From the NCBI RefSeq assembly GCF_000010805.1, contig NC_012522.1:3720001-3784000 (forward strand): 64,000 nucleotides of DNA. Reading direction: 5' to 3'. Source of the DNA: Rhodococcus opacus B4. GTDB taxonomy: Bacteria; Actinomycetota; Actinomycetes; Mycobacteriales; Mycobacteriaceae. The first letter of the stretch is position 1. Every line of letters begins with the position of its first letter. The notes beneath the pieces were generated by a model, which was not told where the DNA came from, searched no databases, and saw only the letters and a list, made by a program, of their open reading frames with translations. Shown in pieces: positions 26,943 to 38,800 of this stretch. The position numbers and the translations under genes are program-made.

Positions 26943-29900
26943 TCAGTACACGTCCCGCACGTAACGCTTGTCGCTGGACAGCTGCTTCATGTACAGCTCG
27001 GTGTCCTCTTCGTCGAGGCGCCCGTGGGTGCGGACGACTTCGCGGACCGTCTCGTCGACGTCCTTCGCCATCCGGCTGGCGTCCCCGCACACGTACAGCG
27101 AGGCACCCTCCTGCATCCAGCCCCACAGCTTGGCGCCGTGTTCGCGGATGCGGTCCTGCACGTAGATCTTCTGCCGCTGGTCCCGGGAGAACGCCGCATC
27201 GAGGTGGGTGAGAAATCCGTCGCGGTGCATAGCTTCCATCTCCTCGCGGTAGTAGAAGTCGGTTGCCTCGTGCTGCTCACCGAAGAACATCCAGTTCTTG
27301 CCGGTGTGACCCAATTCGCGCCGCTCGTGCAGGAATCCACGGAACGGGGCGATCCCGGTGCCGGGACCGACCATGATCATCGGCGCATCGGCGGCCTGCG
27401 GGGGACGGAAGTGCGCCGACTTCTGCACGAAGATCGGCACGTCGGCGTCGTCGCAGTGATCGGCGAGGAACGTCGAGCACACCCCGGAACGGTTCTTGCC
27501 CTCGTGGTTGTAGCGCACTGCGGAGACGGTCAACTGCACCTCACCCGGATCCACCTTGGGACTCGACGAGATCGAGTACAACCGCGGCTGGAGACGCTTG
27601 AGGACGCCCAGCCACTCCTCCGCGTCGGCGTCGACTTCGTACTGCGCCAGCACGTCCATCGACTGCCGACCCCACAACCACTGTTGGAGCGCGATCTTGT
27701 TGTGCGGTCGCAGCAGTCGAGCCAACTCGGTGTCCTGCGTGCGGCTCTGCACGAACCGCAGCAGTTCGGGGGTCACCTTGGTGATCTCGAGTTTCGTGCG
27801 CAGCGCCTCCCGCAGCGTCATCTCCGGCAGGTCCGGCAGTGTGACAGGAGTGTCCGGGATCGACCGGGTGACCTTCAGCCACTCGTCGACGACGGCGTCG
27901 CTGTTGGTAGGCCAGACACCGAGCGCGTCGCCCGCCTCGTAGGAGAATTCCGGATCGCTCACCTCGAAGCCGAACTGCCGCACGTCCTTCGACGAGCCGG
28001 CCGCGCTGAGCGGAATGTTCCTCGTCAACCGGGTCACCAGGGGAGACTTCCGGGTGAACGTCGCCGCCTTCTTCGCTGCGGGCGCCGCCGGTGCCGGTGC
28101 GGCCGGTGCCGCGCCGCCGGCCGCACGCTCACGGACCAGGTTCTGCACCTGGGTCAGCCACTGACGTGCCTGGTCCTCGTAGTCGGGTTCGCAGTCGACG
28201 CGCTCGGTGAGACGCTTCGCCTCGAGTTGCTCCAATCGGGCGTCGATCCGCTTGCCGTGCCCGCAGAAGTCGTCGTAGTTCGAGTCGCCGAAAGCCAGTA
28301 CGGCGTAGCGGGTCTGCGACAGCTTCGGCGCCTCGTCGCTGCTGAGCGCCGACCAGAAACTGCTGCCGTTGTCGGGGGCGTCACCGTCCCCGAACGTGCT
28401 GGTGATGATCAGGAGATCGCGGACGTCGGCGAGGCCCGCGACGTCGTAGTCGTCCATGCTGATCAGGTGCGTGCCGTGGCCGGCCTCCTCGAGTTGGCGG
28501 GCGCATTCGGCGGCGAACTCCTCCGCGTTGCCGGTCTGCGACGCCCACACCACCACCACCGGATGCTGGACCGATTCAGCGTTCGCCGGACTTCCGGACG
28601 CCAGCGCGGAGCCGTCCGGGACATCGGAACGGGAGAACAGGCCGGCCATCAGACCGTCCAGCCACACCCTTTTCGACCCGGAGATCGGCGCGCTCCGCGG
28701 AAGCACCGGAACGCCCTGGATCTCGGTGGACTGCAGTCCCGACAGCAGTCCCGCGAGGTACATGCGTTCGTGTTCGTCGAAGGTCGGTGAGGCCGAATCG
28801 TCCAGTCCGAGAATGCGGCTCATCTCGGACGCGGGCGAACCCTGCGCGAGGGTGAGCGACCCACCCGATTCCGGGACCTCCGGAGCGGACACCGGGGCCA
28901 CCCGGGTCAGGGAGACCGCACACACCTTGAACTCCGGCTGGAAGGACGTGGGGTCGACGGCGTCGTTGGTGACGGCATTGATGCTGAGATATTCGCCGAA
29001 CGAGTCGTTCCAGTGGAACGGGGCGAAACACCCACCGGGCAGCACGCGGTCGCTGACGACGGCCGGAAGAACCGCGCGACCGCGGCGGGACGCCACCTCC
29101 ACCTTGTCACCGTCGGAGATCGAGAACTTCTGCGCATCAGCCGGATTGATCTCGACGAACGGGCCGGAGTTCAGCTTGTTGAGCTTGGCCACCTTGCCCG
29201 TCTTCGTCATCGTGTGCCACTGATGCTGCAGGCGTCCGGTGTTGAGCACGAACGGGTAGTCGTCGTCGGGCATCTCGGCGGGCAGCATGTGCGGGCGCGG
29301 GAAGAAGGCGGCCTTGCCGCTCGCGGTGGCGAACGCGAGGCGGGGGAGTGAACCGTCGGGAGCGGACAGCAGATTCTGGCTGACGCCGTCGTTGACGTAG
29401 CGGATCGGATTGCGGTCGGTGCGGTCCCCGGGCGGGCTCGGCCACTGCACCGGCGTCTCCCGCAGGCGGTCGTAGCTGACGCCGCGAAGGTCGTAGCCGG
29501 TCTTGGGATTCCAGGTGCGCTTGATCTCCTCGAACACGTCCTCCGAGGATTCGTACGTGAACGCGTCCGCATACCCCATCTCGCAGGCGACGCGGGCGAT
29601 GATCTGCCAATCGGGCAGCGCCTGGCCGACCGGGTCGACGGCCTGCTGCAGGAGAGTGAGGTTGCGCTCGGAGTTGATCATCACCGAATCCGACTCCGCC
29701 CACAGCGCGCCGGGCAGCAGGATGTCGGCGTAACCGTTGGTCTCGGTGTCGAGGAAGACGTCCTGGGTGATCACGAGATCGGCGGCCTCGAGGCCCTCGA
29801 TCACGGTCCGCCGGTTGGCCACGGTGGCAACGGGATTGGTGCAGATGATCCAGCAGGCCTTGATGTCGCCCGCCACCATCCGCTCGAACATGTCGACGGT

Positions 29901-31079
29901 GCCGGTGCCGACCTCGGTGCGGATGCTGCCCTCGGGCAGCTCCCACAGGTCCTCGATGAACGCCCGGTCGTCGGCGGCGAGCACCGACCGCTGCCCCGGC
30001 AGGCCGGGACCCATGTACCCCATCTCGCGGCCGCCCATGGCGTTCGGCTGACCGGTGAGGGAGAACGGGCCGTTGCCCGGGCGGCAGATCGCGCCGGTGG
30101 CCAGGTGCAGGTTGCAGATGGCGTTGGTGTTCCACGTGCCGTGGGTGCTCTGGTTGAGGCCCATCGTCCAGCAGCTCATCCAGTTCTCGGCCTCGCCGAT
30201 CCACTGGGCGGCCTGCCGGATGTCGGATTCGGGGATACCGGTGATCTCCGCGACCTTCTCGGGGGTGTACTCCTCGAGGAACTCCGGCATCACCTCCCAG
30301 CCCTCGGTGAACTCGGCGATGAATGCGGGATCGGTGTGCCCGTTCTTCACGAGCAGGTGCAGCAGGCCGTTGAGCAGTGCGAGGTCGGTGCCCGGGGCGA
30401 TCTGCATGAACAGGCCGGCCTTGTCGGCGGTCGCGTTGCGGCGGGGGTCGACGACGATCAGCTTGGCGCCGGCCTTGACGCGGTCCATCATCCGCAGGAA
30501 CAGGATGGGGTGACAGTCCGCCATGTTGGCGCCGATCACGAAGAACACGTCGGCCTTGTCGAAGTCCTGATACGAGCCGGGCGGGCCGTCCGCACCCAGG
30601 GACTGCTTGTAGCCGGTGCCGGCGCTGGCCATGCACAGCCGCGAGTTCGACTCGATCTGGTTGGTCCCGACGAAACCCTTCGCCAATTTGGTGATCAGGT
30701 ACTGCGCCTCGATGGACATCTGACCGGAGACGTAGAAGGACAGGGCGTCGGGGCCGTGCTCGTCGAGTTGTTCCTTCAGCCGACGGGCGGTCTCACTGAT
30801 GGCGGCGCCGACGTCCACCGCGGTGGGCGTCTCCCCACGCTCGTCCCGGACGTACCCGGTTTCCATGCGGCCACCGGCCACGAGCATCTCGGCGCTCGTC
30901 GCACCCTTGGTGCAGAGCCGCCCGAAGTTGGTGGGATGGTCCTTGTCGCCGGACGCCTTGAGCACCCGGCGGGCATTCGTCTCGGGATCGATCCCGACCT
31001 CCAGCACCATGCCGCAGCCGACACCGCAGTACGAGCAGGCGGTCTTCACTGTGGAAGTCCCGGCTTTCTGCTGCTGCAT
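26943..31079 (-). CDS. Fused assimilatory nitrate reductase / diflavin reductase
   Basis: The 1378-residue protein should reduce nitrate to nitrite with NADPH on one chain. Residues 1-60 bind a 4Fe-4S cluster (Cys15, 18, 22, 56). The molybdopterin-binding core runs to about 710, and a linker near 810 leads to a flavodoxin domain ([14 protein letters not shown], then [13 protein letters not shown]). After an Ala/Pro-rich hinge come FAD ([20 protein letters not shown]) and NADPH domains ([27 protein letters not shown]). The ATG at 31079 is chosen since AGGAG sits seven bases upstream; a GTG at 31094 would include it. The neighbouring mod operon supplies molybdenum. A GlnR-box-like sequence lies upstream at 31155. 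The fusion removes the need for a separate NasB-type electron donor. Confidence 0.92.
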   Translation of the reverse strand: MQQQKAGTSTVKTACSYCGVGCGMVLEVGIDPETNARRVLKASGDKDHPTNFGRLCTKGATSAEMLVAGGRMETGYVRDERGETPTAVDVGAAISETARRLKEQLDEHGPDALSFYVSGQMSIEAQYLITKLAKGFVGTNQIESNSRLCMASAGTGYKQSLGADGPPGSYQDFDKADVFFVIGANMADCHPILFLRMMDRVKAGAKLIVVDPRRNATADKAGLFMQIAPGTDLALLNGLLHLLVKNGHTDPAFIAEFTEGWEVMPEFLEEYTPEKVAEITGIPESDIRQAAQWIGEAENWMSCWTMGLNQSTHGTWNTNAICNLHLATGAICRPGNGPFSLTGQPNAMGGREMGYMGPGLPGQRSVLAADDRAFIEDLWELPEGSIRTEVGTGTVDMFERMVAGDIKACWIICTNPVATVANRRTVIEGLEAADLVITQDVFLDTETNGYADILLPGALWAESDSVMINSERNLTLLQQAVDPVGQALPDWQIIARVACEMGYADAFTYESSEDVFEEIKRTWNPKTGYDLRGVSYDRLRETPVQWPSPPGDRTDRNPIRYVNDGVSQNLLSAPDGSLPRLAFATASGKAAFFPRPHMLPAEMPDDDYPFVLNTGRLQHQWHTMTKTGKVAKLNKLNSGPFVEINPADAQKFSISDGDKVEVASRRGRAVLPAVVSDRVLPGGCFAPFHWNDSFGEYLSINAVTNDAVDPTSFQPEFKVCAVSLTRVAPVSAPEVPESGGSLTLAQGSPASEMSRILGLDDSASPTFDEHERMYLAGLLSGLQSTEIQGVPVLPRSAPISGSKRVWLDGLMAGLFSRSDVPDGSALASGSPANAESVQHPVVVVWASQTGNAEEFAAECARQLEEAGHGTHLISMDDYDVAGLADVRDLLIITSTFGDGDAPDNGSSFWSALSSDEAPKLSQTRYAVLAFGDSNYDDFCGHGKRIDARLEQLEAKRLTERVDCEPDYEDQARQWLTQVQNLVRERAAGGAAPAAPAPAAPAAKKAATFTRKSPLVTRLTRNIPLSAAGSSKDVRQFGFEVSDPEFSYEAGDALGVWPTNSDAVVDEWLKVTRSIPDTPVTLPDLPEMTLREALRTKLEITKVTPELLRFVQSRTQDTELARLLRPHNKIALQQWLWGRQSMDVLAQYEVDADAEEWLGVLKRLQPRLYSISSSPKVDPGEVQLTVSAVRYNHEGKNRSGVCSTFLADHCDDADVPIFVQKSAHFRPPQAADAPMIMVGPGTGIAPFRGFLHERRELGHTGKNWMFFGEQHEATDFYYREEMEAMHRDGFLTHLDAAFSRDQRQKIYVQDRIREHGAKLWGWMQEGASLYVCGDASRMAKDVDETVREVVRTHGRLDEEDTELYMKQLSSDKRYVRDVY

Positions 31080-31154
31080 CGACTCGCTCCTCACCTGCGA
31101 GGTCGCCGCCTGTCCACCCGGCTCACGACCTGTATCAATGGTGCCGAGCGGCGT

Positions 31155-31170
31155 GTTTCGTCGGGATTAA
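31155..31170 (-). promoter_or_regulatory. Possible GlnR box upstream of nitrate reductase
   Basis: Read on the minus strand the site is TTAAT-N6-GAAAC, which keeps the T.A and GAAAC parts of the actinobacterial GlnR consensus but not the outer bases. It lies 76-91 bp before the start codon. Confidence 0.35.
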
Positions 31171-31284
31171 CCCCGGTGAGCGTTCGATGACGTCTCTCGC
31201 ACCCGGGGTGCGGCGCAGTGGTGAGTCCGTTCGGACGAGTCGAGAAATCGATGTGACCGCAGTCACACAATACTGGCGGGCGAG

Positions 31285-32736
31285 TCAGGCCTGCTGCGCG
31301 GCCCACCACGACAGCAGTTCGGCCTCGGCCTCGTCCCGGCTGAGAGGACCGCGGTCGAGCCGGAGTTCCTTGAGGTACTTCCAGGCCTTCCCGACGTCCG
31401 GTCCGGCGGGAATGCCGAGCAGTTCCATGATCGCGTTGCCGTCGAGGTCAGGACGCACCCGGGCGAGGTCTTCCTGCTCGGCGATCCGGGCGATCCGCTC
31501 CTCGATGTCGTCATAAGTCGCCTGCAGCGCGGCCGCCCGCCGCTTGTTGCGGGTGGTGCAATCGGCGCGGACCAGCTTGTGGAGCCGCGGCAGCAGCGGA
31601 CCGGCGTCCGTCACGTACCGGCGCACCGCGGAATCGGTCCACTGCCCCTTGCCGTAGCCGTGGAACCGCAGGTGGAGAAACACGAGCTGCGAGACGTCGT
31701 CGACCATCTGCTTCGAGTACTTCAGGGCCCGCATCCGCTTGCGGACCATCTTGGCGCCGACCACCTCGTGGTGGTGGAAGCTCACACCGCCACCCGGCTC
31801 GTTGCGCTTGGTGTCCGGTTTGCCGATGTCGTGCAGCAGCGCCGCCCACCGCAGCACCAGGTCGGGATCGCCGTCCTCGAGGTCGACGGCCTGCTTCAGC
31901 ACGGTCAGCGAGTGCCAGTACACGTCCTTGTGCTGGTGGTGCTCGTCGATCTCGAGCTTCATCTGCGGCACCTCGGGCAGCACGAAATCGGCCAGACCGG
32001 TCTCGCACATCACGTTCATGCCGTCGATGGGGAACTCGCCGAGAATCAGCTTGTCCAGTTCCGCCCGCACGCGCTCGGCCGTGATCCGCTCGATCTGCGG
32101 GGCCATGTCGGCGATGGCCGCGTGCACGCGCTCGTGCAGCGTGAAACCCAGCTGGGACACGAAGCGGGCGGCCCGCAGCATGCGCAGCGGGTCGTCGTTG
32201 AACGAGTTCTCCGGGGCCGACGGCGTGTCCAGCATCCCGGCCAGCAACGCATCCATGCCGTTCAGGGGGTCGACGAAGTCCTGCGAGCCGTCCGCACCGA
32301 TCCGGACGGCCATCGCATTGACCGTGAAATCGCGCCGCACCAGGTCGTCCTCGAGTTTCGTCCCGAACTGGACGACGGGATTGCGCGACACCCGGTCGTA
32401 GGCGTCCGCCCGGTACGTCGTGATCTCGATCTGCTGACCCGCCTTGGCGGCGCTGATCGTCCCGAACTCGATGCCCGTGTCCCACTGGTTGTCGACCCAG
32501 CCGGACAGCAGTTTCTGCACCTGCTCCGGGCGGGCGTCGGTGGTGAAGTCGAGGTCGGTGCCGAGGCGACCCAGGATCGCGTCCCGGACACTGCCCCCCA
32601 CCAGGTACAACTCGTGACCGGCGGAAGCGAACTTCTCACCGAGCGGCGTCAGGACTTCGGACAGCTCGCGCAGCGTCATCGCGGCGCCGGCAAGCAGTCG
32701 CGTACGGCGCTCGTCGTCGAGAGAAGGGGCAGTCAC
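31285..32736 (-). CDS. cca: CCA tRNA nucleotidyltransferase
   Basis: The 483-residue protein adds or repairs the 3' CCA of tRNAs. The class II nucleotidyltransferase core has [15 protein letters not shown] and [10 protein letters not shown], followed by [11 protein letters not shown] and the neck [10 protein letters not shown]-terminal HD domain contains [12 protein letters not shown] and [10 protein letters not shown]. It corresponds to the gene called pcnA in M. tuberculosis. The GTG at 32736 lies eight bases after a -10-like TAAGCT with no ribosome-binding site, so I prefer it to a TTG at 32763. Confidence 0.93.
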   Translation of the reverse strand: MTAPSLDDERRTRLLAGAAMTLRELSEVLTPLGEKFASAGHELYLVGGSVRDAILGRLGTDLDFTTDARPEQVQKLLSGWVDNQWDTGIEFGTISAAKAGQQIEITTYRADAYDRVSRNPVVQFGTKLEDDLVRRDFTVNAMAVRIGADGSQDFVDPLNGMDALLAGMLDTPSAPENSFNDDPLRMLRAARFVSQLGFTLHERVHAAIADMAPQIERITAERVRAELDKLILGEFPIDGMNVMCETGLADFVLPEVPQMKLEIDEHHQHKDVYWHSLTVLKQAVDLEDGDPDLVLRWAALLHDIGKPDTKRNEPGGGVSFHHHEVVGAKMVRKRMRALKYSKQMVDDVSQLVFLHLRFHGYGKGQWTDSAVRRYVTDAGPLLPRLHKLVRADCTTRNKRRAAALQATYDDIEERIARIAEQEDLARVRPDLDGNAIMELLGIPAGPDVGKAWKYLKELRLDRGPLSRDEAEAELLSWWAAQQA

Positions 32737-32744
32737 GTCCAGGA

Positions 32745-32750
32745 AGCTTA
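32745..32750 (-). promoter_or_regulatory. -10 box for leaderless cca transcript
   Basis: TAAGCT on the minus strand ends eight bases before the cca GTG. Confidence 0.45.
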
Positions 32751-32872
32751 CCGAGGTGCGCAAATAGCGGGATACGCATACACGCTGTCACCTCGCAGTT
32801 CGGTTCGCCACAGGTGTGTCACGAAGCGTCTCGGTTCGGGTGCGGCGTTCCGGTGGAACCGGCAAAGCCAAC

Positions 32873-32878
32873 TACTAT
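32873..32878 (+). promoter_or_regulatory. -10 box for leaderless Nudix transcript
   Basis: TACTAT ends seven bases before the GTG at 32886. There is no ribosome-binding site. Confidence 0.5.
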
Positions 32879-32885
32879 CGATGGG

Positions 32886-33461
32886 GTGTCTGCTGCCGAA
32901 CGTGCGAACAGGAGTCGCCGCAACTCGCGGCGGCGCGGCGCCGTCGGCAAACCCGCGAAACCCCACATGAGGACGGTGCGCGAAACGTCGGCGGGCGGGC
33001 TCGTCGTCAACGGTCTCGGCGGGCCGCGGGAGCATCTGTGCGCCGCGCTGATCGGCCGCACCGACCGTCGCGGGCGGCTCCTGTGGTCGCTGCCCAAGGG
33101 ACATATCGAGCAGGGCGAGACCGCCGAACAGACCGCGATGCGTGAGGTCGAGGAGGAGACCGGCATCCAGGGCACCGTCCTGGCGTCGCTCGGCAGCATC
33201 GACTACTGGTTCGTCACCGAGGGCCGCCGGGTCCACAAGACCGTCCATCACTATCTGCTGCGATGCCTCGGCGGGGAACTGTCGGACGAGGACGTGGAAG
33301 TCACCGAGGTAGCGTGGGTGCCGCTCGCCGAGCTGGGATCACGCCTGGCCTACGCAGACGAACGGAAACTCGCAGAAATCGCCGGTGACTTGATCTCCAA
33401 GATGACTACCACTCCGCCCGCACCCGACCTGAAGCTCCAGAAGGGGCCAGACGCCGGATGA
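32886..33461 (+). CDS. Nudix hydrolase (MutT4-like)
   Basis: With the GTG at 32886 the protein has 191 residues. The complete Nudix box lies at 72-94 (GX5EX7[18 protein letters not shown] then REVEEETGI), which binds the metal ions for nucleoside-diphosphate-X hydrolysis. The first 27 residues are very basic and probably disordered. The position between cca and DUF6049 corresponds to MutT4 (Rv3908) in M. tuberculosis. Upstream in-frame starts were rejected because the -10 box TACTAT would fall inside the gene. Confidence 0.88.
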   Translation: MSAAERANRSRRNSRRRGAVGKPAKPHMRTVRETSAGGLVVNGLGGPREHLCAALIGRTDRRGRLLWSLPKGHIEQGETAEQTAMREVEEETGIQGTVLASLGSIDYWFVTEGRRVHKTVHHYLLRCLGGELSDEDVEVTEVAWVPLAELGSRLAYADERKLAEIAGDLISKMTTTPPAPDLKLQKGPDAG

Positions 33462-35860
33462 GGATGGCTTTGCGTCGGGTCGGTGCCGTGACGCTGACCG
33501 CACTCGCGGTCGTTCTGGCTCCCACCAGCACCGTGGTGGCGTCGGCCCAGGACCCTGTGCCGCCGGAGAGCGCCGAGACCCAGCTCGTCGACGAGGACCC
33601 CGAGTTCCTCGAACTGCACATCGACAACGTCACCCCGTCCACGGTGACCACCACCACCGACCCGATCGTCACCGTCACCGGGTCGGTGAAGAACATCGGC
33701 GACCGCACGGTCCGCGACGTCAGCGTACGGCTGCAACGCGCGCCCGCCGTCGCGAGCAGCGAGGGCCTCCGCACGTCCCTCACCCTCGATCAGTCCCGCT
33801 ACGACACGGTCGGCATGTTCGACACGGTCGCGGGCCGCCTCGACGAGGGTCAGAGCAAGCAGTTCACGCTGTCGCTGCCGCTGCGTTCCGACACCGACCT
33901 CTCTCTCGACATCACCGAACCCGGCGTGTACCCGCTGATGGTGAACGTGAACGGCACCCCCGAGTACGGCGGGGCCGCGCGCCTCGACGACGCCCGGTTC
34001 CTGCTTCCCGTGTTCGGGGTCCCGGGCAGTCCGGCGGTGCCCCCGGACATCTCCAGTCCCGTCGCCATCACCATGATGTGGCCCCTCGCCGACCGCCCCC
34101 GGTTGGCGGCGGGTGTCGCTGGGTCCGTCACCGAACCGGTGCGTCTCGTGGACGACGACCTCGCGAGCTCACTGGACGACGGCGGCCGGCTCGACGAACT
34201 GCTGGGGGCGGCGGAGTTCGCCACCCGGGAGAGCGTCGACCGCGACCACACGCTGCGGGACAGTCTGTGCCTGGCGGTCGACCCGGACCTGCTGATCACC
34301 GTTGAGAACATGACCCGCGGATATCTGGTGGTGGACGACCCATCCGATCCCACCGGTTCCGCGCACGAGGGTGCGGGCAAGGATGCCGCGGCGGCGTGGC
34401 TCGAGCGTGCCCGGTCGCTGGCCGCGTCGATGTGCACCACGTCGGTGCCGTTCGCGCAGGCCGACCTGTCCGCGATCAGCGAGATCGGAAACGCCGACCT
34501 CACCGCGACCGCTGTCGACGCCCCCGCCGACATCGTGGACAACGTGCTCGGTGTCACGTCGCTGCGGAACTTCGTCTGGAGCGACGCCGGGGTGCTCGAC
34601 GACGCGACGGCGCAGATGCTCCGCGGAGACGACGCGACCACGGCACTCGTGGCCGCGAATTCCGTCGACACGACCACTCCCCGCGACAGCGCCCACGTCA
34701 TCGAGGCGACACCGCCGCCCGCAACCCCCGTCCCGGCGAACGGGGAGACCACCACCCCCGCGGCCACCGAGACCCCGACGGCCACGGGCAGCGTCGACGC
34801 ACTGCTGTTCGATCCGTCCGTCGGCACGGCGCTCGCCGCGATGGGGACGACTCCGCAGACTCCCTCCTACACCCCCCAGCGCGCCCGGTACGACCTCTCG
34901 GACGATTCCCAGACCGCCCGGATGCAGGACGCGCTCGGTGCGGTGTCGTGGTCTGCCCTCGAACCCGAGGCCGCACGGGCGGCCGGCGTCCCCCGAACGC
35001 TGATGGTGGTGCCGCCGCAGCTGTGGACGGCGGGCGCCGACGACGCGAAGACACTGCTGTCGACGGTGGCCTCCCTGATGCGGTCGGGGCTCGCGACGCC
35101 CCGGCCGTTGCCCGCGATGCTGGGCCGCCAACCCGGATCACCCGAGGTCGCGAGCCTGGACTACCCGGATCAGGCCGCCGAGGACGGCGTCCCCGCCCAC
35201 ATCCGCGACGCCGCCGCCACCCAGATGCCCCGGATCGAGGCCCTGAACGCCGCGCTGGTCGGCGACCCGCAGGCCCCACTCACCCCTGAGCGGTTAACCG
35301 CACCGCTCCGCGAGGACCTCGTGCGCTCGATGAGCCTCGCGCATCGCCGCGACGACGAACGCCGGTCCGCGGAAGAAGCGTCCGACACGCGCGCCGACGA
35401 GGTCGCCGAAACCATGGACGACATGTTCGGGGCCGTCACCGTCGTGTCGCCCGGCGGCGTCTACACGCTGGCGTCGGAACAGAGCCCGCTGCTGCTGGTC
35501 GCCAGGAACGACCTGCCGGTCGGGATCACCGTGCGTCTGCAGGTGGACGCGCCATCCGGAATGACCATCACCGACATCGGCCCCACCACGCTGCCGCCGC
35601 GGGGCAGCCGCACCCTCACCGTTCCCACCGAGGCCAACGACTCCCGCAAGCTCGTCGTCAATTTCTCTCTGACCACCGCCGATGGACAGCAACTGGGAGA
35701 GCCGACCAGCGTGACGGTACGGTCCAACGCGTACGGGCAGGCGGTGGCGATACTGACAGCATGCGCGGGTGCTCTGCTGCTGTTCCTCGCCGGCCGCCGG
35801 CTGTGGCATCGATTCCGCGGCCAGCCGGATCCAGCTGACGAAGGGTACGAACGTTCATGA
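33458..35860 (+). CDS. DUF6049 family secreted/membrane protein
   Basis: The 800-residue protein has a signal peptide ([23 protein letters not shown]), a large extracellular part and a C-terminal membrane helix ([18 protein letters not shown]) followed by a short basic tail. A CARDB-like beta domain is seen near residues 45-110. It overlaps the Nudix gene (ATGA) and the murJ gene (by four bases), so all are coupled. The family member in M. tuberculosis is Rv3909; position next to MurJ suggests a cell-envelope role, but no activity is known. Confidence 0.85.
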   Translation: MRMALRRVGAVTLTALAVVLAPTSTVVASAQDPVPPESAETQLVDEDPEFLELHIDNVTPSTVTTTTDPIVTVTGSVKNIGDRTVRDVSVRLQRAPAVASSEGLRTSLTLDQSRYDTVGMFDTVAGRLDEGQSKQFTLSLPLRSDTDLSLDITEPGVYPLMVNVNGTPEYGGAARLDDARFLLPVFGVPGSPAVPPDISSPVAITMMWPLADRPRLAAGVAGSVTEPVRLVDDDLASSLDDGGRLDELLGAAEFATRESVDRDHTLRDSLCLAVDPDLLITVENMTRGYLVVDDPSDPTGSAHEGAGKDAAAAWLERARSLAASMCTTSVPFAQADLSAISEIGNADLTATAVDAPADIVDNVLGVTSLRNFVWSDAGVLDDATAQMLRGDDATTALVAANSVDTTTPRDSAHVIEATPPPATPVPANGETTTPAATETPTATGSVDALLFDPSVGTALAAMGTTPQTPSYTPQRARYDLSDDSQTARMQDALGAVSWSALEPEAARAAGVPRTLMVVPPQLWTAGADDAKTLLSTVASLMRSGLATPRPLPAMLGRQPGSPEVASLDYPDQAAEDGVPAHIRDAAATQMPRIEALNAALVGDPQAPLTPERLTAPLREDLVRSMSLAHRRDDERRSAEEASDTRADEVAETMDDMFGAVTVVSPGGVYTLASEQSPLLLVARNDLPVGITVRLQVDAPSGMTITDIGPTTLPPRGSRTLTVPTEANDSRKLVVNFSLTTADGQQLGEPTSVTVRSNAYGQAVAILTACAGALLLFLAGRRLWHRFRGQPDPADEGYERS

Positions 35861-38800
35861 CCGGGAACTTGCCCAGCAGGGGCCAGAGGCTTCCCGATCG
35901 CTCCCATCCCCGGGTCGCGCCGTGGGAGCGGGACCACTGGGCCCGGGAGATCCGGCCGGACGAGGCGCCGACGGTGCAGTTCGCGGCCATCCGGGTCGAC
36001 CCACCGCCCCCTCCGGTCCGCGACTCCGGGCCGTCGACGGCGCCGCAGAAGCAGAGCAACTCCCGCCTGCTGGCGTCCACCGGGTCGATCGCGGTGGCGA
36101 CGCTCGTCAGCCGCATCACCGGATTCGCCAAGCAACTTCTCGTCCTGACGCTGCTGGGTGGGTCGGTGGCCAGCTCGTTCACCGTCGCCAGCCAGATCCC
36201 GAACATGATCTCCGAACTGGTGCTGGGCGCGGTGCTCACCGCCATCGTGGTGCCCGTCCTGGTGCGCGCCGAACGCGAGGACCCGGACCAGGGTGCCGCG
36301 TTCGTGCGTCGCCTGTTCACCGCCACGTGTGTGCTGCTCGGAACGGCGGCGCTGCTCGCGACCGCCGCGGCGCCCGTGCTCACCACCCACGTGTTCCTGT
36401 CGGCCGACGGCAAGGTGAACACGTCCCTCACCACAGCCCTGTCCTATCTGCTGCTGCCCGCGATCCTGTTCTACGGGCTGTCGGCGCTGCTCACGGCCAT
36501 TCTGAACACCCGGCAGGTGTTCAAACCCGGCGCCTGGGCTCCGGTGCTGAACAACGTCGTGATGCTCACCGTGCTGGTGATCTACTACGCCACACCGGGG
36601 GAGATCACCCTCGATCCGGTCCGGATGAGCGACCCGAAACTGCTGGTCCTCGGCGTGGGCGTCACGCTCGGTGTCGTGGTGCAGGCGCTGAGCCTGGTGC
36701 CGGCGATCCGCCGCGAGGGCATCTCGCTGAAACCGCTGTGGGGCCTCGACGACCGGCTCAAGCAGTTCGGCGGCATGGCCGTCGCCATCATCCTGTACGT
36801 GCTGATCAGCCAGGCCGGCATGATCGTCGCCACCCGCATCTCGTCGCACGCGGACGCGTCGGGTCCCGCGATCTACAACAACGCCTGGCTGCTGCTGCAG
36901 TTGCCGTACGGCGTGCTCGGCGTGACGGTGCTCACGGCGATCATGCCGCGGCTCAGCCGCAACGCCGCCGCCGACGACACGCCCGCCGTGGTCGACGACC
37001 TGTCCGTCGCCACCCGGCTGACGATGATCTCCCTGATCCCGATCATCACGTTCCTCACGTTCGCCGGACCGGAGATCGGTCAGGCGCTGTACGGGTACGG
37101 CAACTTCGGGTCCGGGGACGCCGAACGCCTCGGCGAGGCCGTCAGCTGGTCCGCGTTCACGCTCATCCCGTACTCGCTCGTCCTGATCCAGCTCCGCGTG
37201 TTCTACGCCCGCGAACAGGCGTGGACTCCCACGTGGATCGTCCTCGGCATCACCGCGGTGAAGATCGCGCTGTCGGCGCTCACCCCGATGATCGCCTCGA
37301 GCGACGACCAGGTGGTCATCCTGCTCGGCGCGGCCAACGGTCTCGGCTACATCACCGGCGCGCTCGTCGGAGGCTGGCTGCTGCACCGCAGCCTCGGCAA
37401 CCTGCAGATGGCGAACGTCGGGAAGACGGTGTGGGTGGTGGTGCTCGCGTCGATGGCGGGCGCGCTCGTCATGCTCGGCGCCGACCGGCTCCTCGGGCTC
37501 GACCGGCTCACCAGTCTGTTCGGCGGTCCGGGCTCCATGGTCCGGGTCATGATCAGCGGCGTCCTCATGCTCGCCGTCACGTTCGTGATCCTCTGGTTCG
37601 CGAAGGTCCCCGAAATCGTGTCCATCACCGTCGCCGTCGCCCGCAAGGTTCGTGCCCTGCGCGGTCGCGGCGCGGCTCCGGAACCGGAGGTCGACCCGCT
37701 CGCCGACGCCGAAACAGAACTGATTCCCGTGGTCCGTGCCACACCGCCCGACGTCGGTGGGCAGCCGCGTGGTATCGAACGACCCGGTGGACTCCCGTAC
37801 CCTGGACACGAGCGGGTCGGATCGCCGCCCGGTAACGGTCGGAGTTGGGCATTCGAGAATGAAGGAGTGAGGGTGAGCGACGACGACGTGGCCGGCAGCA
37901 AGAGAGCCGGAGGTTCTACGGTGCAAGCGTCCGAACGCGATTCGGCCGCCGCACGCAACGGCGTCGACGCCCCGACCACCCGGATCTCGTCCGAGTCGGC
38001 CTCCACCGACTCCGCGAAGTCCGACACGAAGGCCGGCGCAGACGCACCGCAGAAGAACGACGCGGGCGCTTCGCAAAAGAAGGCCGCCGACGCCCCGAAA
38101 CCTGCGCAGACCAACGAGACCGGCGCGGACGCCGGGAAGGAGGCTCCCGCCGAAGACTCCGGCGAGTCGCCCGCCGACGACCGTCGAGACACGCGTCACA
38201 TGGGCTCCGCACCCGCACGAGATCTCAGCTACGACACCGGCGTGATCCCGATCACACCTGCGCCCGGACGTGAGCCCGGCGCGGGTCCCCGTCGTACTCC
38301 CCGCGGTCCCAAGCTCATTCCCGGCGCCTCCGTCGCCGGCGGTCGCTACCGCCTGCTGACTCCGCACGGCGGTTCGCGGGGCCTGCAGTTCTGGCAGGCA
38401 CTGGACGTCAAACTCGACCGCGAGGTCGCCCTCACCTTCGTGGACGCCGAACAACGCTCCACCTCGGCCGGTCCCGAAGGCCCGCAGGCCATTCTGTCGC
38501 GCACCCTGCGACTGGGCCGGATCAATTCCCCCGGTCTCGCCCGCGTCCTCGACGTGGTCCGCGGCAGCTCGGGCGGCATCGTCGTCGCCGAGTGGACCCC
38601 GGGCCGCTCGCTGCGGGAGATGGCCGACACCAAGCCGTCTCCGATCGGCGCCGCCAGCGCCATCCGCGCGCTCGCCGCGGCGGCCGAGACCGCGCACCGG
38701 GCCGGTGGGGCACTGTCCATCGACCATCCCGACCGCGTCCGGATCAGCATCAACGGCGATGCCGTGCTGGCGTTCCCGGCCACGCTCGCCGACTCCGACT

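Noticed and set aside
31065..31094. Upstream GTG (31094) as nitrate reductase start
   Set aside because: It would place the good AGGAG ribosome-binding site inside the gene; the ATG at 31079 is better.
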